From the NCBI RefSeq assembly GCF_016591715.1, contig NZ_AP024109.1, forward strand, positions 6,136,001 to 6,200,000: a stretch of DNA of 64,000 bases, given 5' to 3'. The notes under the pieces are model-generated. The model saw only the letters and a list, made by a program, of their open reading frames with translations, had not been told where the DNA came from and ran no database searches. Of this stretch, positions 8,208-16,387 are shown piece after piece (position 1 is the stretch's first letter; each line of letters starts with the position of its first letter). The position numbers were made by a program, and so were the translations under genes. Origin of the DNA: Mesorhizobium sp. J8. GTDB taxonomy: Bacteria > Pseudomonadota > Alphaproteobacteria > Rhizobiales > Rhizobiaceae.

Positions 8208-8828
8208 GTCACTTTGATTTGGCGCCGGCGCGAAAAGCCGCCGCGCCGCTTCGATTTCATTCGGCCGAACCTCATGCCCGCCGTCATGCCATTCCACTGT
8301 GACATCGGCGCCGTCGGCGCGCAAATAGGCCTCGAGCCGCGACGTCAGATTGGGCGGACAGATCGGGTCGCGCCTGCCGGCAGTGATCAGGATATGGCGG
8401 CCCGCAAGGCTGCCCTGCACCTGCGGTTCGAACGGGATCAGCGGATGCATAAGCGCCGTGGCGTCGAACAGGCCAGGCTCGGCGAACACCACCGAGGCCA
8501 GGATGTTGGCGCCGTTGGAATAGCCGAGGCCGAACACCGCCGAGGGCTTTGCCGCCTCGACATGCGCCTTGACGAAGCCCACCATCTTCCCTGTCGCGCG
8601 CGCCAGGTCGTCCATGTCGTAGACGCCCTCGCCGGTGCGGCGGAAGAAGCGGGCAGCACCATGCTCCGACACGTCGCCACGCGGCGAGATGATCGTGGAC
8701 AAAGGCACAAGATCGCGGCCGAAACCGAGAAGCTGGTTCTCATCAGCGCCGGTGCCGTGGAAGACGAAGAGCAGCGGGCTGCCCGGCGAACCGGGCAGGA
8801 CCTTGTGGATGTAAGCGTCCTTGCTCAT
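8199..8828 (-). CDS. Alpha/beta hydrolase, carboxylesterase/phospholipase family (MhqD-like)
   Basis: A 209-residue serine hydrolase. The N-terminal strand LLFVFHGTGADENQLL forms the oxyanion-hole region. The nucleophile elbow is GLGYSNGAN (Ser), followed by the acid in AGRRDPICPP and the base His in DGGHEV. This is the small cytoplasmic carboxylesterase group containing Bacillus MhqD. It follows an MhqO-like ring-cleaving dioxygenase by three bases, the pairing seen for quinone/hydroquinone detoxification loci. Its last codons are supplied by a repeat element at 8157-8207, so the C-terminus may differ from that of relatives. Esterase specificity cannot be deduced. Confidence 0.85.
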   Translation of the reverse strand: MSKDAYIHKVLPGSPGSPLLFVFHGTGADENQLLGFGRDLVPLSTIISPRGDVSEHGAARFFRRTGEGVYDMDDLARATGKMVGFVKAHVEAAKPSAVFGLGYSNGANILASVVFAEPGLFDATALMHPLIPFEPQVQGSLAGRHILITAGRRDPICPPNLTSRLEAYLRADGADVTVEWHDGGHEVRPNEIEAARRLFAPAPNQSDGA

Positions 8829-8831
8829 GGC

Positions 8832-9764
8832 TCAGTCTTCCAGCTTCTGCAGGTGTTCTTCGAGGTAAGATCTCAGATGCTGATGCTGCGTCGGCAGCTT
8901 CAGCGCCTCGCCAAGATGCGCGGTGTCCTCATCGCGGTCGAAGCCCGGCTCGTTGGTCGCCACCTCGAACAACACGCCGCCCGGCGTGCGGAAGTAGATC
9001 GCCCAGAAGTAGTCGCGATCGATGACCGGGGTCACGCCATAGCCCGTGTCGACCAGCGCCTTGCGCACTTCGAGCTGCTTGGCGCGATCCTCGACCGCGA
9101 AGGCGACGTGATGCACCGAGCCGGCGCCGAGATTGGCGAAGCCGGCACCCGGCAGCGATTCGATGTCGACCACATCGGCGCCGTTGCCGTTCTTGATCGC
9201 CAGCCGGCGAATGTTGCCGGACTTGTCGACCTCCTCATAGCCCATAAACTTCAACAGCTCCTCGGTGGCGCCGCCATCCTTCAGTCGGAGCGAGACCGAG
9301 TGAAAGCCGCGGATCGCCTCATCGCTTGGAACGCCACCCTTGACCCATGGCGCTCTGCTGTCGGCCTTGTCCTCGACAAGTGCGAAACTGTCGCCGTCGG
9401 GGCCGGTGAAGGTCAGCCGCTTCTCGCCAAAACTCTCGGTGCGGGCGACGTTGCCCACGCCCTCGTCGGCGAAGCGCTTTTCCCAATAGGCGAGCGTGCC
9501 TTCCGGCACCGAGAACACCGTTGTGCCGACCTCGCCGACGCCGTGCCGGCCCTTGCCGATATCGGGGAACGGGAAATAGGTCATCACCGAACCCGGCGTG
9601 CCGACCTCGTCGGCATAGTAGAGGTGGTAGACGTCCGGCGCGTCGAAATTGACGGTCTTCTTCACCCGGCGCAAGCCGAGCTTCTTCGTGAAGAACTCAT
9701 TGTTGCGGCGGGCGTCGCTCGCCATCGAGGTGACGTGATGCAGGCCCTGGATCTGATTGAGCAT
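8832..9764 (-). CDS. Ring-cleaving dioxygenase, MhqO-like (two VOC modules)
   Basis: A 310-residue vicinal-oxygen-chelate protein with two glyoxalase-like modules. The first begins IQGLHHVTSMA and the second GFHSVSLRL; HHVAFAVED is a further metal-site strand and the last metal ligand is probably the Glu in GVLFEVAT. MhqO-type enzymes are proposed to open hydroquinone rings. I start at 9764 because GGAAGGAG lies upstream at a good distance; a longer frame to 9872 would add 36 residues not typical of the family. It is first in an operon with the MhqD-like hydrolase. The 27-base dyad at 9877-9903 lies 113 bases upstream of this start and may bind a regulator. Confidence 0.85.
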   Translation of the reverse strand: MLNQIQGLHHVTSMASDARRNNEFFTKKLGLRRVKKTVNFDAPDVYHLYYADEVGTPGSVMTYFPFPDIGKGRHGVGEVGTTVFSVPEGTLAYWEKRFADEGVGNVARTESFGEKRLTFTGPDGDSFALVEDKADSRAPWVKGGVPSDEAIRGFHSVSLRLKDGGATEELLKFMGYEEVDKSGNIRRLAIKNGNGADVVDIESLPGAGFANLGAGSVHHVAFAVEDRAKQLEVRKALVDTGYGVTPVIDRDYFWAIYFRTPGGVLFEVATNEPGFDRDEDTAHLGEALKLPTQHQHLRSYLEEHLQKLED

Positions 9765-9876
9765 GATCGTGCTCCTTCCCTTGTCCTTGTGCGGCCCTCG
9801 CCGCTGTCCACGCCAATATGAGGGTGGGCGGGTCGGCGGCAAAGCGGCCAAACACAGAATGGACTGTGTCATAAAA

Positions 9877-9903
9877 GTGAACGAATGTTTGAAATATGTT
9901 CAC
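9877..9903. promoter_or_regulatory. 27-base imperfect dyad between divergent genes
   Basis: GTGAAC-N15-GTTCAC, with further symmetric bases inside, sits between the mhqO-like gene and the divergent sulfatase/phosphonate hydrolase gene. A dyad of this size suits a MarR- or LysR-type regulator. No such regulator gene is adjacent. Confidence 0.5.
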
Positions 9904-9977
9904 CAATCTACCACCGACATTGGCTTGCAACGCCGGTGATTTCCGTTCCATCTGAGCGCTTCCACAAGGAGACGATC

Positions 9978-11546
9978 TTGGACAATCCGACCAGCCGCCC
10001 GAATGTTCTCCTCATCACCTGCGACCAATGGCGTGGCGATTGCCTGTCGGCCGCCGGCCATCCGGTGGTGAAGACGCCGAATGTGGATGCGCTCGCTGCG
10101 GAAGGCGTGCTTTTCCGCCGCCACTATGGCGGCGCAGCACCCTGCTCGCCCGCCCGCGCCTGCCTCTACACCGGGCTCTATCAGATGAACAATCGCGTCT
10201 GCCGCAACGGTACGCCGCTCGATGCGCGCCACGGCAACATCGCTCTTTCGGCGCGCGCGGCGGGCTACGACCCCACTTTGTTCGGCTACACCGATGTCTC
10301 GCTCGACCCCCGGCAACTCTCGTCCGAGGATCCCCGGCTGCGCAGCTATGAAGGCGTGCTGCCGGGCTTCACCGTGCGCCAGGCCCTGCCCGAGCATCAG
10401 AAGCAGTGGCTGTCATGGCTGCTGGCGCAAGGCGTCGATATAAGCGCCGGGAGTCCCGGCATCCACCGTCCGGCGAGCGGCCAGGCGGAAAGCGACGTGA
10501 CCAACGCGCCGCCGGTCTATTCGAAGGACCAGACGCCAACCGCTTTCCTCGCCGGCGAATTCATCCGCTGGCTCGGCGAGCAGGAGAAAAGCGCGCCATG
10601 GTTCGCGCATATTTCGTTCATCAGCCCCCACCCGCCCTTCATCGTGCCGGAGCCGTACAACGCCATGTACGATCCGGCTGAAGGCCCCGCCTTCAAGCGC
10701 GCGGCAAGTTGGCAAGCTGAAGCCGAGAGCCACCCTTACGTCGCTTACGATCTCGACCGGCAGAAGCGGACAAAATTCATTCCTGGCATCGAAGGCCACG
10801 TGCCGGACTGGAGCGAGGAGAATTTCCGCCGCATCCGCGCCATCTATTACGGCATGATCTCCGAGGTCGACGCCCAGCTCGGGCGCATCTGGCAGGCGAT
10901 CAGATCGGCGGGGGCTTGGGACGACACCGTCATCGTGCTGACCTCCGACCACGCCGAGATGATGGGCGATCACTTCATGCTCGGCAAGGGCGGCTTCTTC
11001 GACGCCAGCTATCATATTCCGCTGGTCATCCGCGATCCGCGGCGCAGATCGACAGCCGGCCTATCGATCGATCGTTTTACCGAGGCCGTCGATATCTTTC
11101 CGACCTTGCTCGATCTGATCGGCGCCGCGCCGCAGCCCCATCTCGACGGCCGCTCGCTCGCGCCCTGGATCGACGGGAAGGAGCCGGAGACCTGGCGCGA
11201 TGCCGCGCATTGGGAGTTCGATTTCCGCACGGTCGCCAAAGGGGAGGCCGAACGCCATTTCGGGATCGGATCCAGCGCCTGCAACCTCGCCGTCATCCGC
11301 ACGGATGACTTCAAATATGTCCATTTCGGCGGCGGCCTGCCGCCGCTTCTGTTCGACCTGTCGAAAGACCCGGGCGAACTGAATAACGTGGCGAGCGACC
11401 CGGCCTATCTGCGGGTGCGGCTGGAGTTTGCGGAAAAGATGCTCGCTTGGCGCGCCGCGCATCTCGACCAATCGCTGGCGCTGGCGGAGCTGACGGCAGA
11501 CGGCGTGGCAGGTCACGTCCCCAAGACAGTAGGGCAGCACGCTTAA
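9978..11546 (+). CDS. Phosphonate monoester hydrolase / arylsulfatase family enzyme
   Basis: A 522-residue alkaline-phosphatase-superfamily hydrolase of the formylglycine type. The modification motif C-S-P-A-R is present with the Cys near residue 56; a sulfatase-maturation system must convert it. The N-terminal metal motif VLLITCDQWRGD and the late motif VIVLTSDHAEMMGDH supply metal ligands. The segment GYDPTLFGYTDVSLDPR resembles rhizobial phosphonate monoester hydrolase, which acts on phosphonate and sulfate esters. There is no signal peptide, so it is likely cytoplasmic. I start at the TTG at 9978, which has AAGGAG seven bases before it. A longer frame from 9885 adds residues unlike the family. 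Confidence 0.85.
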   Translation: MDNPTSRPNVLLITCDQWRGDCLSAAGHPVVKTPNVDALAAEGVLFRRHYGGAAPCSPARACLYTGLYQMNNRVCRNGTPLDARHGNIALSARAAGYDPTLFGYTDVSLDPRQLSSEDPRLRSYEGVLPGFTVRQALPEHQKQWLSWLLAQGVDISAGSPGIHRPASGQAESDVTNAPPVYSKDQTPTAFLAGEFIRWLGEQEKSAPWFAHISFISPHPPFIVPEPYNAMYDPAEGPAFKRAASWQAEAESHPYVAYDLDRQKRTKFIPGIEGHVPDWSEENFRRIRAIYYGMISEVDAQLGRIWQAIRSAGAWDDTVIVLTSDHAEMMGDHFMLGKGGFFDASYHIPLVIRDPRRRSTAGLSIDRFTEAVDIFPTLLDLIGAAPQPHLDGRSLAPWIDGKEPETWRDAAHWEFDFRTVAKGEAERHFGIGSSACNLAVIRTDDFKYVHFGGGLPPLLFDLSKDPGELNNVASDPAYLRVRLEFAEKMLAWRAAHLDQSLALAELTADGVAGHVPKTVGQHA

Positions 11547-11582
11547 CGCCCGCTGCCCTACAAACTGCCTTACGCCTCTTAC

Positions 11583-12950
11583 CTACTTCAGCATCATCCG
11601 CTGCTGGTCGCGGTTGGCGGCGTAACTGCTCTTGTCATAGGCCGTCTGCGCCTGCAGCTGTTCCTTGGTGAAGTTGGTGTAGAGGTATTTCTTGCCGTTC
11701 TTGTCGGTCATGAATTTGAGCTTGTCCATGCCGATCGCAACTTCCTTGGCGCCGATGCCCAGGAAGCCGCCGACGTCCACGACGACCGCGTCCGGCTTGT
11801 TGTCGGGCGTCAGGACGACGTCGCCGATCGAACCGATCTTGGCGTCGTTGGCGCCATAGACCGTCGTGCCCTTGAGGTCGTCGACACGCATGTTGCCCAT
11901 CGGCATCTCGGTCAATGTCGACTTGTCGATGGAGGCGGTCTTGGTCTGGTCGGTTGCGGCGACACCGTTATCGGCGGGCTTGTTCTCGGCCGTGCTCTGG
12001 GCCGGCGGCGCCGCAGGCTTGTTCTCGGCCGTCGACTTGGCGGGCTCTGCCGGCTTGGCCCCCTTATCGGACGTGGTATTCGAAGACACCACCGCGGGCG
12101 TGGTCGCCGCAGGAGCGTTGTTCGCGGCCGTTGTCGAGCCTGGCGCCGGATCATAGGCCTTGCGGTTGAAATCGGGCTGGGCCTGCAGCTCCTCCTTCGT
12201 CGTCTCGGCCACCAGCCAGCGGTCACCGTTCTTCTCCGCCCACTTGGCCTTGGCGAAGTCATAGGTGACATTCTTCGTGCCGATGCCGAGGAAGCCGCCG
12301 ACGCCGATCACCAGCGACTCGGCCTTGCCGTCCTTGGCAAGCACGATGTCCTTCACATCGCCGATCTTCTGGGCGTCGTCCGCGGTGCCGTTATAGACGG
12401 ACTCGCCCATGATATTGGTGGCGAGATTGCCCTCCGCCTTCTTCACCGGCTCGGCCGGTGCGGCCGCCGGAGCCTGGGTCGTCGTCGTGTTGTTGTTGGC
12501 GGGCTGCGTGGCATCGGCCGACTGCGCCGGCGCCGGATCATAAGGTTTGCGGTCGAATGCCGGCAGGGCATTCAGCTCATCCTTCGTAGACTTGGCGACC
12601 AACCAGCGATCGCCGTTCTTCTCGGCCCATTCCAGCTTGCCATAGTCGAACGCGACGTCCTTCTTGCCGACGCCAAGGAACCCGCCCACCCCGATGATGG
12701 CAGATTTGGCATTGCCGCTGGAATCGAAGACCACATCATCGACCTTGCCGATGTTTTGGGCGTCGTCGCCGGTCCCGTTATAGACGGACTCGCCGATGAT
12801 ATTGGACATCAACGCGCCATCGGCGCGCGGCACCGGGGCCGTGCTTTCAGCTGCGGGGGCTTGTGGAGCCGGAGCGGGTGTCGTCTGTGCAAAAGCGCCT
12901 GTCGCGAGCAGCGTCGCGATCGCGGTCGTTGCAAAAAGAGTGCGGATCAT
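11583..12950 (-). CDS. Exported protein with three PRC-barrel domains
   Basis: A 455-residue protein. Residues 1-22 are a signal peptide ending near AFAQ. Three PRC-barrel repeats follow at about 45-130, 185-270 and 360-450. Each begins with a V-Y motif (GESVYNGT, GESVYNGT, GTTVYGAN) and contains VGGFLG[VI]G. The repeats are joined by Ala/Pro/Thr-rich linkers. PRC-barrel proteins of this type occur in the periplasm of rhizobia and are often stress-induced; their role is unclear. Start 12950 has GAGGAGA upstream and gives the signal peptide; the longest frame is wrong. An exact EcfG-type promoter lies at 13040-13064, so it should belong to the general stress response. Confidence 0.8.
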   Translation of the reverse strand: MIRTLFATTAIATLLATGAFAQTTPAPAPQAPAAESTAPVPRADGALMSNIIGESVYNGTGDDAQNIGKVDDVVFDSSGNAKSAIIGVGGFLGVGKKDVAFDYGKLEWAEKNGDRWLVAKSTKDELNALPAFDRKPYDPAPAQSADATQPANNNTTTTQAPAAAPAEPVKKAEGNLATNIMGESVYNGTADDAQKIGDVKDIVLAKDGKAESLVIGVGGFLGIGTKNVTYDFAKAKWAEKNGDRWLVAETTKEELQAQPDFNRKAYDPAPGSTTAANNAPAATTPAVVSSNTTSDKGAKPAEPAKSTAENKPAAPPAQSTAENKPADNGVAATDQTKTASIDKSTLTEMPMGNMRVDDLKGTTVYGANDAKIGSIGDVVLTPDNKPDAVVVDVGGFLGIGAKEVAIGMDKLKFMTDKNGKKYLYTNFTKEQLQAQTAYDKSSYAANRDQQRMMLK

Positions 12951-13039
12951 CTTGGTCTCTCCTCGTGCCTGATCTGTGCATTGCGCTCCCTTGGCCAGCT
13001 CTGTGCGGCGAGTGGGAGCGGCAGTGTCGACAGGTTCAC

Positions 13040-13064
13040 AACGTTGTGACCGGGGTGTTGTTCC
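13040..13064 (-). promoter_or_regulatory. EcfG-type promoter of the PRC-barrel gene
   Basis: Reading the minus strand, GGAAC (13064-13060) and CGTT (13043-13040) are 16 bases apart, the exact consensus for alphaproteobacterial EcfG sigma factors. It points at the gene starting at 12950. It overlaps the perfect 14-base dyad TCACAACGTTGTGA at 13036-13049. Confidence 0.75.
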
Positions 13065-13110
13065 AACCACAACGCGCTCCCCCAGTGGCCGGACTCCTGG
13101 GGACCTCCGC

Positions 13111-13136
13111 GGAACCTTTGCGGCAGCATCGTCGTT
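13111..13136 (+). promoter_or_regulatory. EcfG-type promoter of the lipid-kinase gene
   Basis: GGAAC at 13111-13115 and CGTT at 13133-13136 with a 17-base spacer, 59 bases before the start at 13195. It forms a divergent pair with the promoter at 13040-13064. Confidence 0.75.
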
Positions 13137-13194
13137 CAGCCCGCGGCCCAAGGTCTGCTGGCCCGGCTGGCCTGAACTCAACACGGAGAGGTGC

Positions 13195-14115
13195 ATGCGG
13201 TTTGCTGCGGTGCTGAACCAGGACGGCGGCACGCTCCGCGCGATCGATATTGAGGCGTTTTCCGAACAGCTTCGTCAGACACTCGAGGCGGCGGGGCATT
13301 CTGTCGAGATTGATATCGTGGCTGGCCGCAACGTCGCCGCGGCGCTGCAACGAGCGATCGCCAGGCGCAATATCGATGTCGTCCTCGCCGGAGGCGGCGA
13401 CGGCACGATTTCCACCGCGGCGTCCCTGCTCATGAACAAGAAGAAGGCCCTGGCCATCTTGCCCGCCGGCACGATGAACCTCTTCGCGCGCGGGCTTGGC
13501 ATTCCGCAGACATTGGGAGCGGCACTGCAGTCCTTTGCCGATGGCGAGGTGATTGCCGTCGATATGGCCAGCGCCAACGGCCGGCCTTTCGTGCATCAGT
13601 TCTCGGTCGGCATGCATGCCAGGATGGTTCAGCTACGCGAGAAAATGGATTTCGGCTCGCGTCTTGGAAAGATGCGGGCTTCCGTGCGTGCCGCATGGGA
13701 GGCGATCAAGAACCCGCCGGCGCTCAAAGTGAGCTTGACCATCGGCAAGGCGGAGATCGTCACCCGCACCACCGGCATCGGCATCTCCAACAACCTGTTC
13801 GGCGAAGGCCACCTGCCCTATGCCGACAATCCAGCCGGCGGCGTGCTCGGCATTTACGTAAGCGTCGCGCGCCGTCGTCACCATCTGGCAAAGCTTTTGC
13901 TGGACATGCTGCGCGGCAGATGGCGCCAAAGCGCGCATGTCGAGGTGCATCAGGCCGATAGGGCAGTGCTGAAAATCCATTCCCCGACGAAGAAAGTCCG
14001 TGCGGTGCTGGATGGCGAACTGATACAGCTTGCTCGTGAGACGACGATTGAAATCCACCCGGGCGCTCTGAACGTCCTGGTACCGTCGCGCGGCGTCAGC
14101 GCAAAGGCAGCTTGA
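13195..14115 (+). CDS. Diacylglycerol/sphingosine-kinase-like lipid kinase (YegS/BmrU family)
   Basis: A 306-residue protein of the DAGK catalytic family. The nucleotide-binding motif GGGDGTIST is near residue 66 and the LPAGTMN motif near residue 90. These enzymes phosphorylate lipid alcohols such as diacylglycerol at the inner membrane. The C-terminal half (VRAVLDGE, residues about 265-285) matches the family's beta-sandwich domain. I start at 13195, after GGAGAGG; the longer frame lacks homology-like sequence. An exact EcfG-type promoter lies just upstream, so lipid remodelling under stress is a reasonable inference. The physiological substrate is not known. Confidence 0.85.
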   Translation: MRFAAVLNQDGGTLRAIDIEAFSEQLRQTLEAAGHSVEIDIVAGRNVAAALQRAIARRNIDVVLAGGGDGTISTAASLLMNKKKALAILPAGTMNLFARGLGIPQTLGAALQSFADGEVIAVDMASANGRPFVHQFSVGMHARMVQLREKMDFGSRLGKMRASVRAAWEAIKNPPALKVSLTIGKAEIVTRTTGIGISNNLFGEGHLPYADNPAGGVLGIYVSVARRRHHLAKLLLDMLRGRWRQSAHVEVHQADRAVLKIHSPTKKVRAVLDGELIQLARETTIEIHPGALNVLVPSRGVSAKAA

Positions 14116-14129
14116 ACAGAAGCGCTTCT

Positions 14130-14351
14130 TCAGGGCTGCGAAGTCGGTTGCGCCGGAGCGGGGCCCTGCTCGGTGCCCGGCGGCTGCGGTACATGTTGCG
14201 CGCCGGAATTCGGCGACTTGATCAGTTCGCCGTATATCTCCACCGCACCCCACGCGATGAATGCCAGCAACAGACCGGCGATGAGTATCCTCAGAGCATG
14301 CCAGCCCCAGTGTCCCTGACGGGCTTTGTTTTCAGGAACGATCTTAGTCAT
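14130..14351 (-). CDS. Small single-pass membrane protein, stress-regulated
   Basis: A 73-residue protein with one membrane helix at about residues 18-38 (ILIAGLLLAFIAWGAVEIY). A Pro/Gln-rich tail ends in repeated P-Q-P and A-Q-P units and probably faces the periplasm. I start at 14351, with GGAGG six bases upstream; a longer frame to 14453 crosses the promoter. The EcfG-type promoter at 14401-14425 ends about 50 bases before the start. The family is not recognised. It is convergent with the lipid-kinase gene. Confidence 0.6.
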   Translation of the reverse strand: MTKIVPENKARQGHWGWHALRILIAGLLLAFIAWGAVEIYGELIKSPNSGAQHVPQPPGTEQGPAPAQPTSQP

Positions 14352-14400
14352 GATGGCCTCCATGTTGGGCGGCGGCGTTTCAGGCAGGGCACCGTCGGGT

Positions 14401-14425
14401 AACGGGTCCTTTACGTGAAGGTTCC
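14401..14425 (-). promoter_or_regulatory. EcfG-type promoter of the small membrane protein gene
   Basis: On the minus strand GGAAC (14425-14421) and CGTT (14404-14401) are separated by 16 bases. It is upstream of the gene starting at 14351. Confidence 0.75.
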
Positions 14426-14547
14426 CCGATCGGTAGCCTTGCTTTCCGATCATCGGAGCACGTGTTTGAGGCTGGCGAGCAAATCACAAGGCAATTGCTT
14501 GAAGCGGCCGCCAGCTTGAGACGTGTCGGGCAACCTGAAGCTCGCCG

Positions 14548-14582
14548 CCCAAAGTGTGCAGCGGTTCTGGACGAGGACATTC
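14548..14582. repeat. Fragment of a family A repeat core
   Basis: AAAGTGTGCAGCGGTTCTGG resembles the core of the repeats at 8157 and 26502 (GAAAAGTG..AGCGGTTTTC) but lacks matching outer arms. It lies downstream of the yqjE-like gene. Apart from this and the promoter at 14401, the gap 14352-14621 shows nothing clear. Confidence 0.4.
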
Positions 14583-14621
14583 CTCGAAACAGAGACTTTA
14601 GGTGCGTCGCCTGAAACCGGT

Positions 14622-15101
14622 TCAGCGCAACGCGCTTCGATGCATGTCTTCCGGGTCGGGCTTGCGCGGCTTTGGCTTGGCGTTCTCGCGATAGATGGCG
14701 TAGGCGACGACCGCCAAGGCAGGCGCGATGACGGCTCCCAGCCCGCCCTTGCTCTTGGCAAGGGCCGGAAGCAGGGCAAGCGCCGCGGTGACGCCCAACG
14801 CGGTCATGTCGGCCTGCCGCCGCCGCGCGCGCCGCCTGCCGCGCATGCTCGCCGTCAGCTTGTGGACGACGAGGATGAGCCCGGCAACCACCAGGAACCC
14901 TACGCCGAAGCCGAGGCTGGTCGCCAGCGATCCATAGCGCGCCGCCAGCCATATATAGGCGGCGCCGATGAGGAAGCCGACGCCGCACAGGGCAAAGATG
15001 GCGGCAAGTCCGTAAAGGATGGCCGTGGTCCGCGCCCTTTGCAAAGCAGCCATCGCCTCGCCCGAGGCAAGGGCCGAGACCAGCGAGACAAGCGTCCCCA
15101 T
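14622..15101 (-). CDS. YqjE-like membrane protein (phage-holin superfamily III / DUF1469 type)
   Basis: A 159-residue membrane protein. Two strong helices at about 27-50 and 57-80 are followed by an Arg-rich loop (GRRRARRRQ) and one or two weaker hydrophobic segments near 100-138. The C-terminus is Lys/Pro-rich. It follows, after six bases, a DUF883/YqjD-like gene, which is the yqjD-yqjE order of Escherichia coli. There YqjD binds ribosomes at the membrane in stationary phase and YqjE is thought to be its membrane partner. The pair is preceded by an EcfG-type promoter. The holin-like label reflects topology only. Confidence 0.7.
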   Translation of the reverse strand: MGTLVSLVSALASGEAMAALQRARTTAILYGLAAIFALCGVGFLIGAAYIWLAARYGSLATSLGFGVGFLVVAGLILVVHKLTASMRGRRRARRRQADMTALGVTAALALLPALAKSKGGLGAVIAPALAVVAYAIYRENAKPKPRKPDPEDMHRSALR

Positions 15102-15107
15102 CTGAGG

Positions 15108-15434
15108 CTAGCGGCGGGAAAGCAGGGCAAAGAGGTAGCCGACACCCGCCGCGATCGCCAGCGACGTCACGGGCTTCTCCCGGACTTTGGCGATGAGTTG
15201 CGCTTCGATGTCCTCGGCGCTGCCACGCATGCTCTCGAAGGCGGCTTCGCCTTGCGCGCGCAATTGCTCGACGCTATCCGCGGCAGCGCGACGAGCTGCC
15301 CCATAACCGTGTTGGCCGGTTTTGGCGAGTTGCTCGGTGAGTTCTTGGATATCGGCTTTCAACTGCTCGATATCAGCCTGAAGGTCGGCGGTGGTCGCTT
15401 CATCCGTTGCGGATCTGCCTGCGGCGGTTGCCAT
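15108..15434 (-). CDS. YqjD/ElaB-like protein (DUF883)
   Basis: A 108-residue protein. Residues about 15-45 and 50-80 are charged amphipathic helices likely to form a coiled coil. The C-terminus is a single membrane helix (SLAIAAGVGYLFALLSRR) with positive residues at the end, the arrangement of YqjD, ElaB and YgaM. Those proteins tether to the inner membrane by the C-terminus and associate with ribosomes in stationary phase. It heads a two-gene operon with the YqjE-like gene. GGAG lies before the start, and an EcfG-type promoter lies at 15464-15488 with an expected leader of only about 25 bases. Confidence 0.8.
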   Translation of the reverse strand: MATAAGRSATDEATTADLQADIEQLKADIQELTEQLAKTGQHGYGAARRAAADSVEQLRAQGEAAFESMRGSAEDIEAQLIAKVREKPVTSLAIAAGVGYLFALLSRR

Positions 15435-15463
15435 CTGTAACTCCTTGCGTTTGCGTTGCTTTC

Positions 15464-15488
15464 AACGCCCGTTCAGCACCATGGTTCC
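15464..15488 (-). promoter_or_regulatory. EcfG-type promoter of the yqjD/yqjE-like operon
   Basis: On the minus strand GGAAC (15488-15484) and CGTT (15467-15464) are 16 bases apart. The site overlaps the edge of a family C repeat. Confidence 0.75.
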
Positions 15489-15576
15489 GGTCTGCCGCTC
15501 AAAGCCCCGGGGCGAAGCGTACTTCAAGTCCGTGAGCACCGAAAGCGCAGCAAGCGGGCCGGCTCACCTGAATATC
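15472..15576. repeat. Family C intergenic repeat, copy 1
   Basis: The element contains GCGTACTT, GTGAGCACCG and AAAGCGCAG and ends GGCTCACCTGAATAT. The same ordered blocks occur at 29186-29310. It lies between the yqjD-like operon and the 3' end of the Crp/Fnr gene. It carries part of the EcfG-type promoter at its edge. Confidence 0.6.
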
Positions 15577-15582
15577 GAGACC

Positions 15583-16344
15583 CTAGATCAGCGGCCGGCG
15601 CTCCTCGCCCAGCCCCTCCCAGCGGGCAAGCTTCTTCAGTCCGTCATAGTCGATCACCTCGCAGCCGCCATCCCGCCACAGGACGAGCTTGCGGTCCATC
15701 AGCTTGCGGATGGTCTTGTTGGTATGGACCAGCGAAAGGCCGAGCGTGTCGGCGATGTGCTGTTGCGTGATCGGGATCCGCACTGGCGCCTTGCCGTTCA
15801 GTCCGGCACCGCGCGCCCGGCTGGCGATGAAGGCGATGAGGTAGGCCGCTCGTTCGAGAGCGGTACGGCGGCCGATGCTGAGCAGGTTCTCGTCCAGCAT
15901 GCGTTCCTCGCGCGACGCGATCCAGGTGATGTCATAGGCAAGGCCGGGATGGTTGCGATAGAGCTCCTGCAACTGGTCGCGCTCGAAGACGCACAGCAGC
16001 ATCGGCGACAGGGCCTCGACGGAATGCTGCATCTCGCCCATCAGGCTTCCCTGCAAGCCGATAAGGTCGCCAGGCATGGAATAGTTGAGGATCTGGCGGC
16101 GCCCGTCGGGCAAGAGCTTGTAGCGAAACGCCCAGCCCGATAGTACAGTGTAGAGATGCGCGCTGTGGCTGCCTTCGACCAGCACTGTCGCTCCCTTGTC
16201 GACCGCGAGTTCGCCGCGCTTGAAAGTGCTTACGAACGACAGTTCCTCCTTCTCGAACGCACGAAAGGCCGGCAAGGGCCGCAGCGGACATTCTTCACAA
16301 TGATATTGACGACTGGGAGCCGGACGTGCGCTCTGAATGGACAT
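15583..16344 (-). CDS. Crp/Fnr-family transcription regulator
   Basis: A 253-residue regulator with an N-terminal cyclic-nucleotide-binding-like domain (about 40-150) and a C-terminal winged HTH (about 180-235, containing ITQQHIADTLGLSLVHTNK). Its N-terminus has HCEECPL, resembling two of the FNR iron-sulfur cysteines. A third Cys sits at the FNR Cys122 position (LLCVFE), but the equivalent of Cys29 is Pro. A normal oxygen-sensing [4Fe-4S] cluster is therefore doubtful. The recognition helix S-L-V-H-T-N-K differs from the FNR E-x-x-S-R pattern, so its target site may differ. An EcfG-type promoter lies at 16388-16412, so it may pass on part of the stress response. Confidence 0.85.
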   Translation of the reverse strand: MSIQSARPAPSRQYHCEECPLRPLPAFRAFEKEELSFVSTFKRGELAVDKGATVLVEGSHSAHLYTVLSGWAFRYKLLPDGRRQILNYSMPGDLIGLQGSLMGEMQHSVEALSPMLLCVFERDQLQELYRNHPGLAYDITWIASREERMLDENLLSIGRRTALERAAYLIAFIASRARGAGLNGKAPVRIPITQQHIADTLGLSLVHTNKTIRKLMDRKLVLWRDGGCEVIDYDGLKKLARWEGLGEERRPLI

Positions 16345-16387
16345 TTCGACCCCTCTTCGAAATCCCTGCCCCTATCGGGCGCAAAGA

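Noticed and set aside
15583-16344. Calling the Crp/Fnr protein FnrN or FixK
   Set aside because: A key cluster Cys and the FNR recognition pattern are missing; only the family level is supported.
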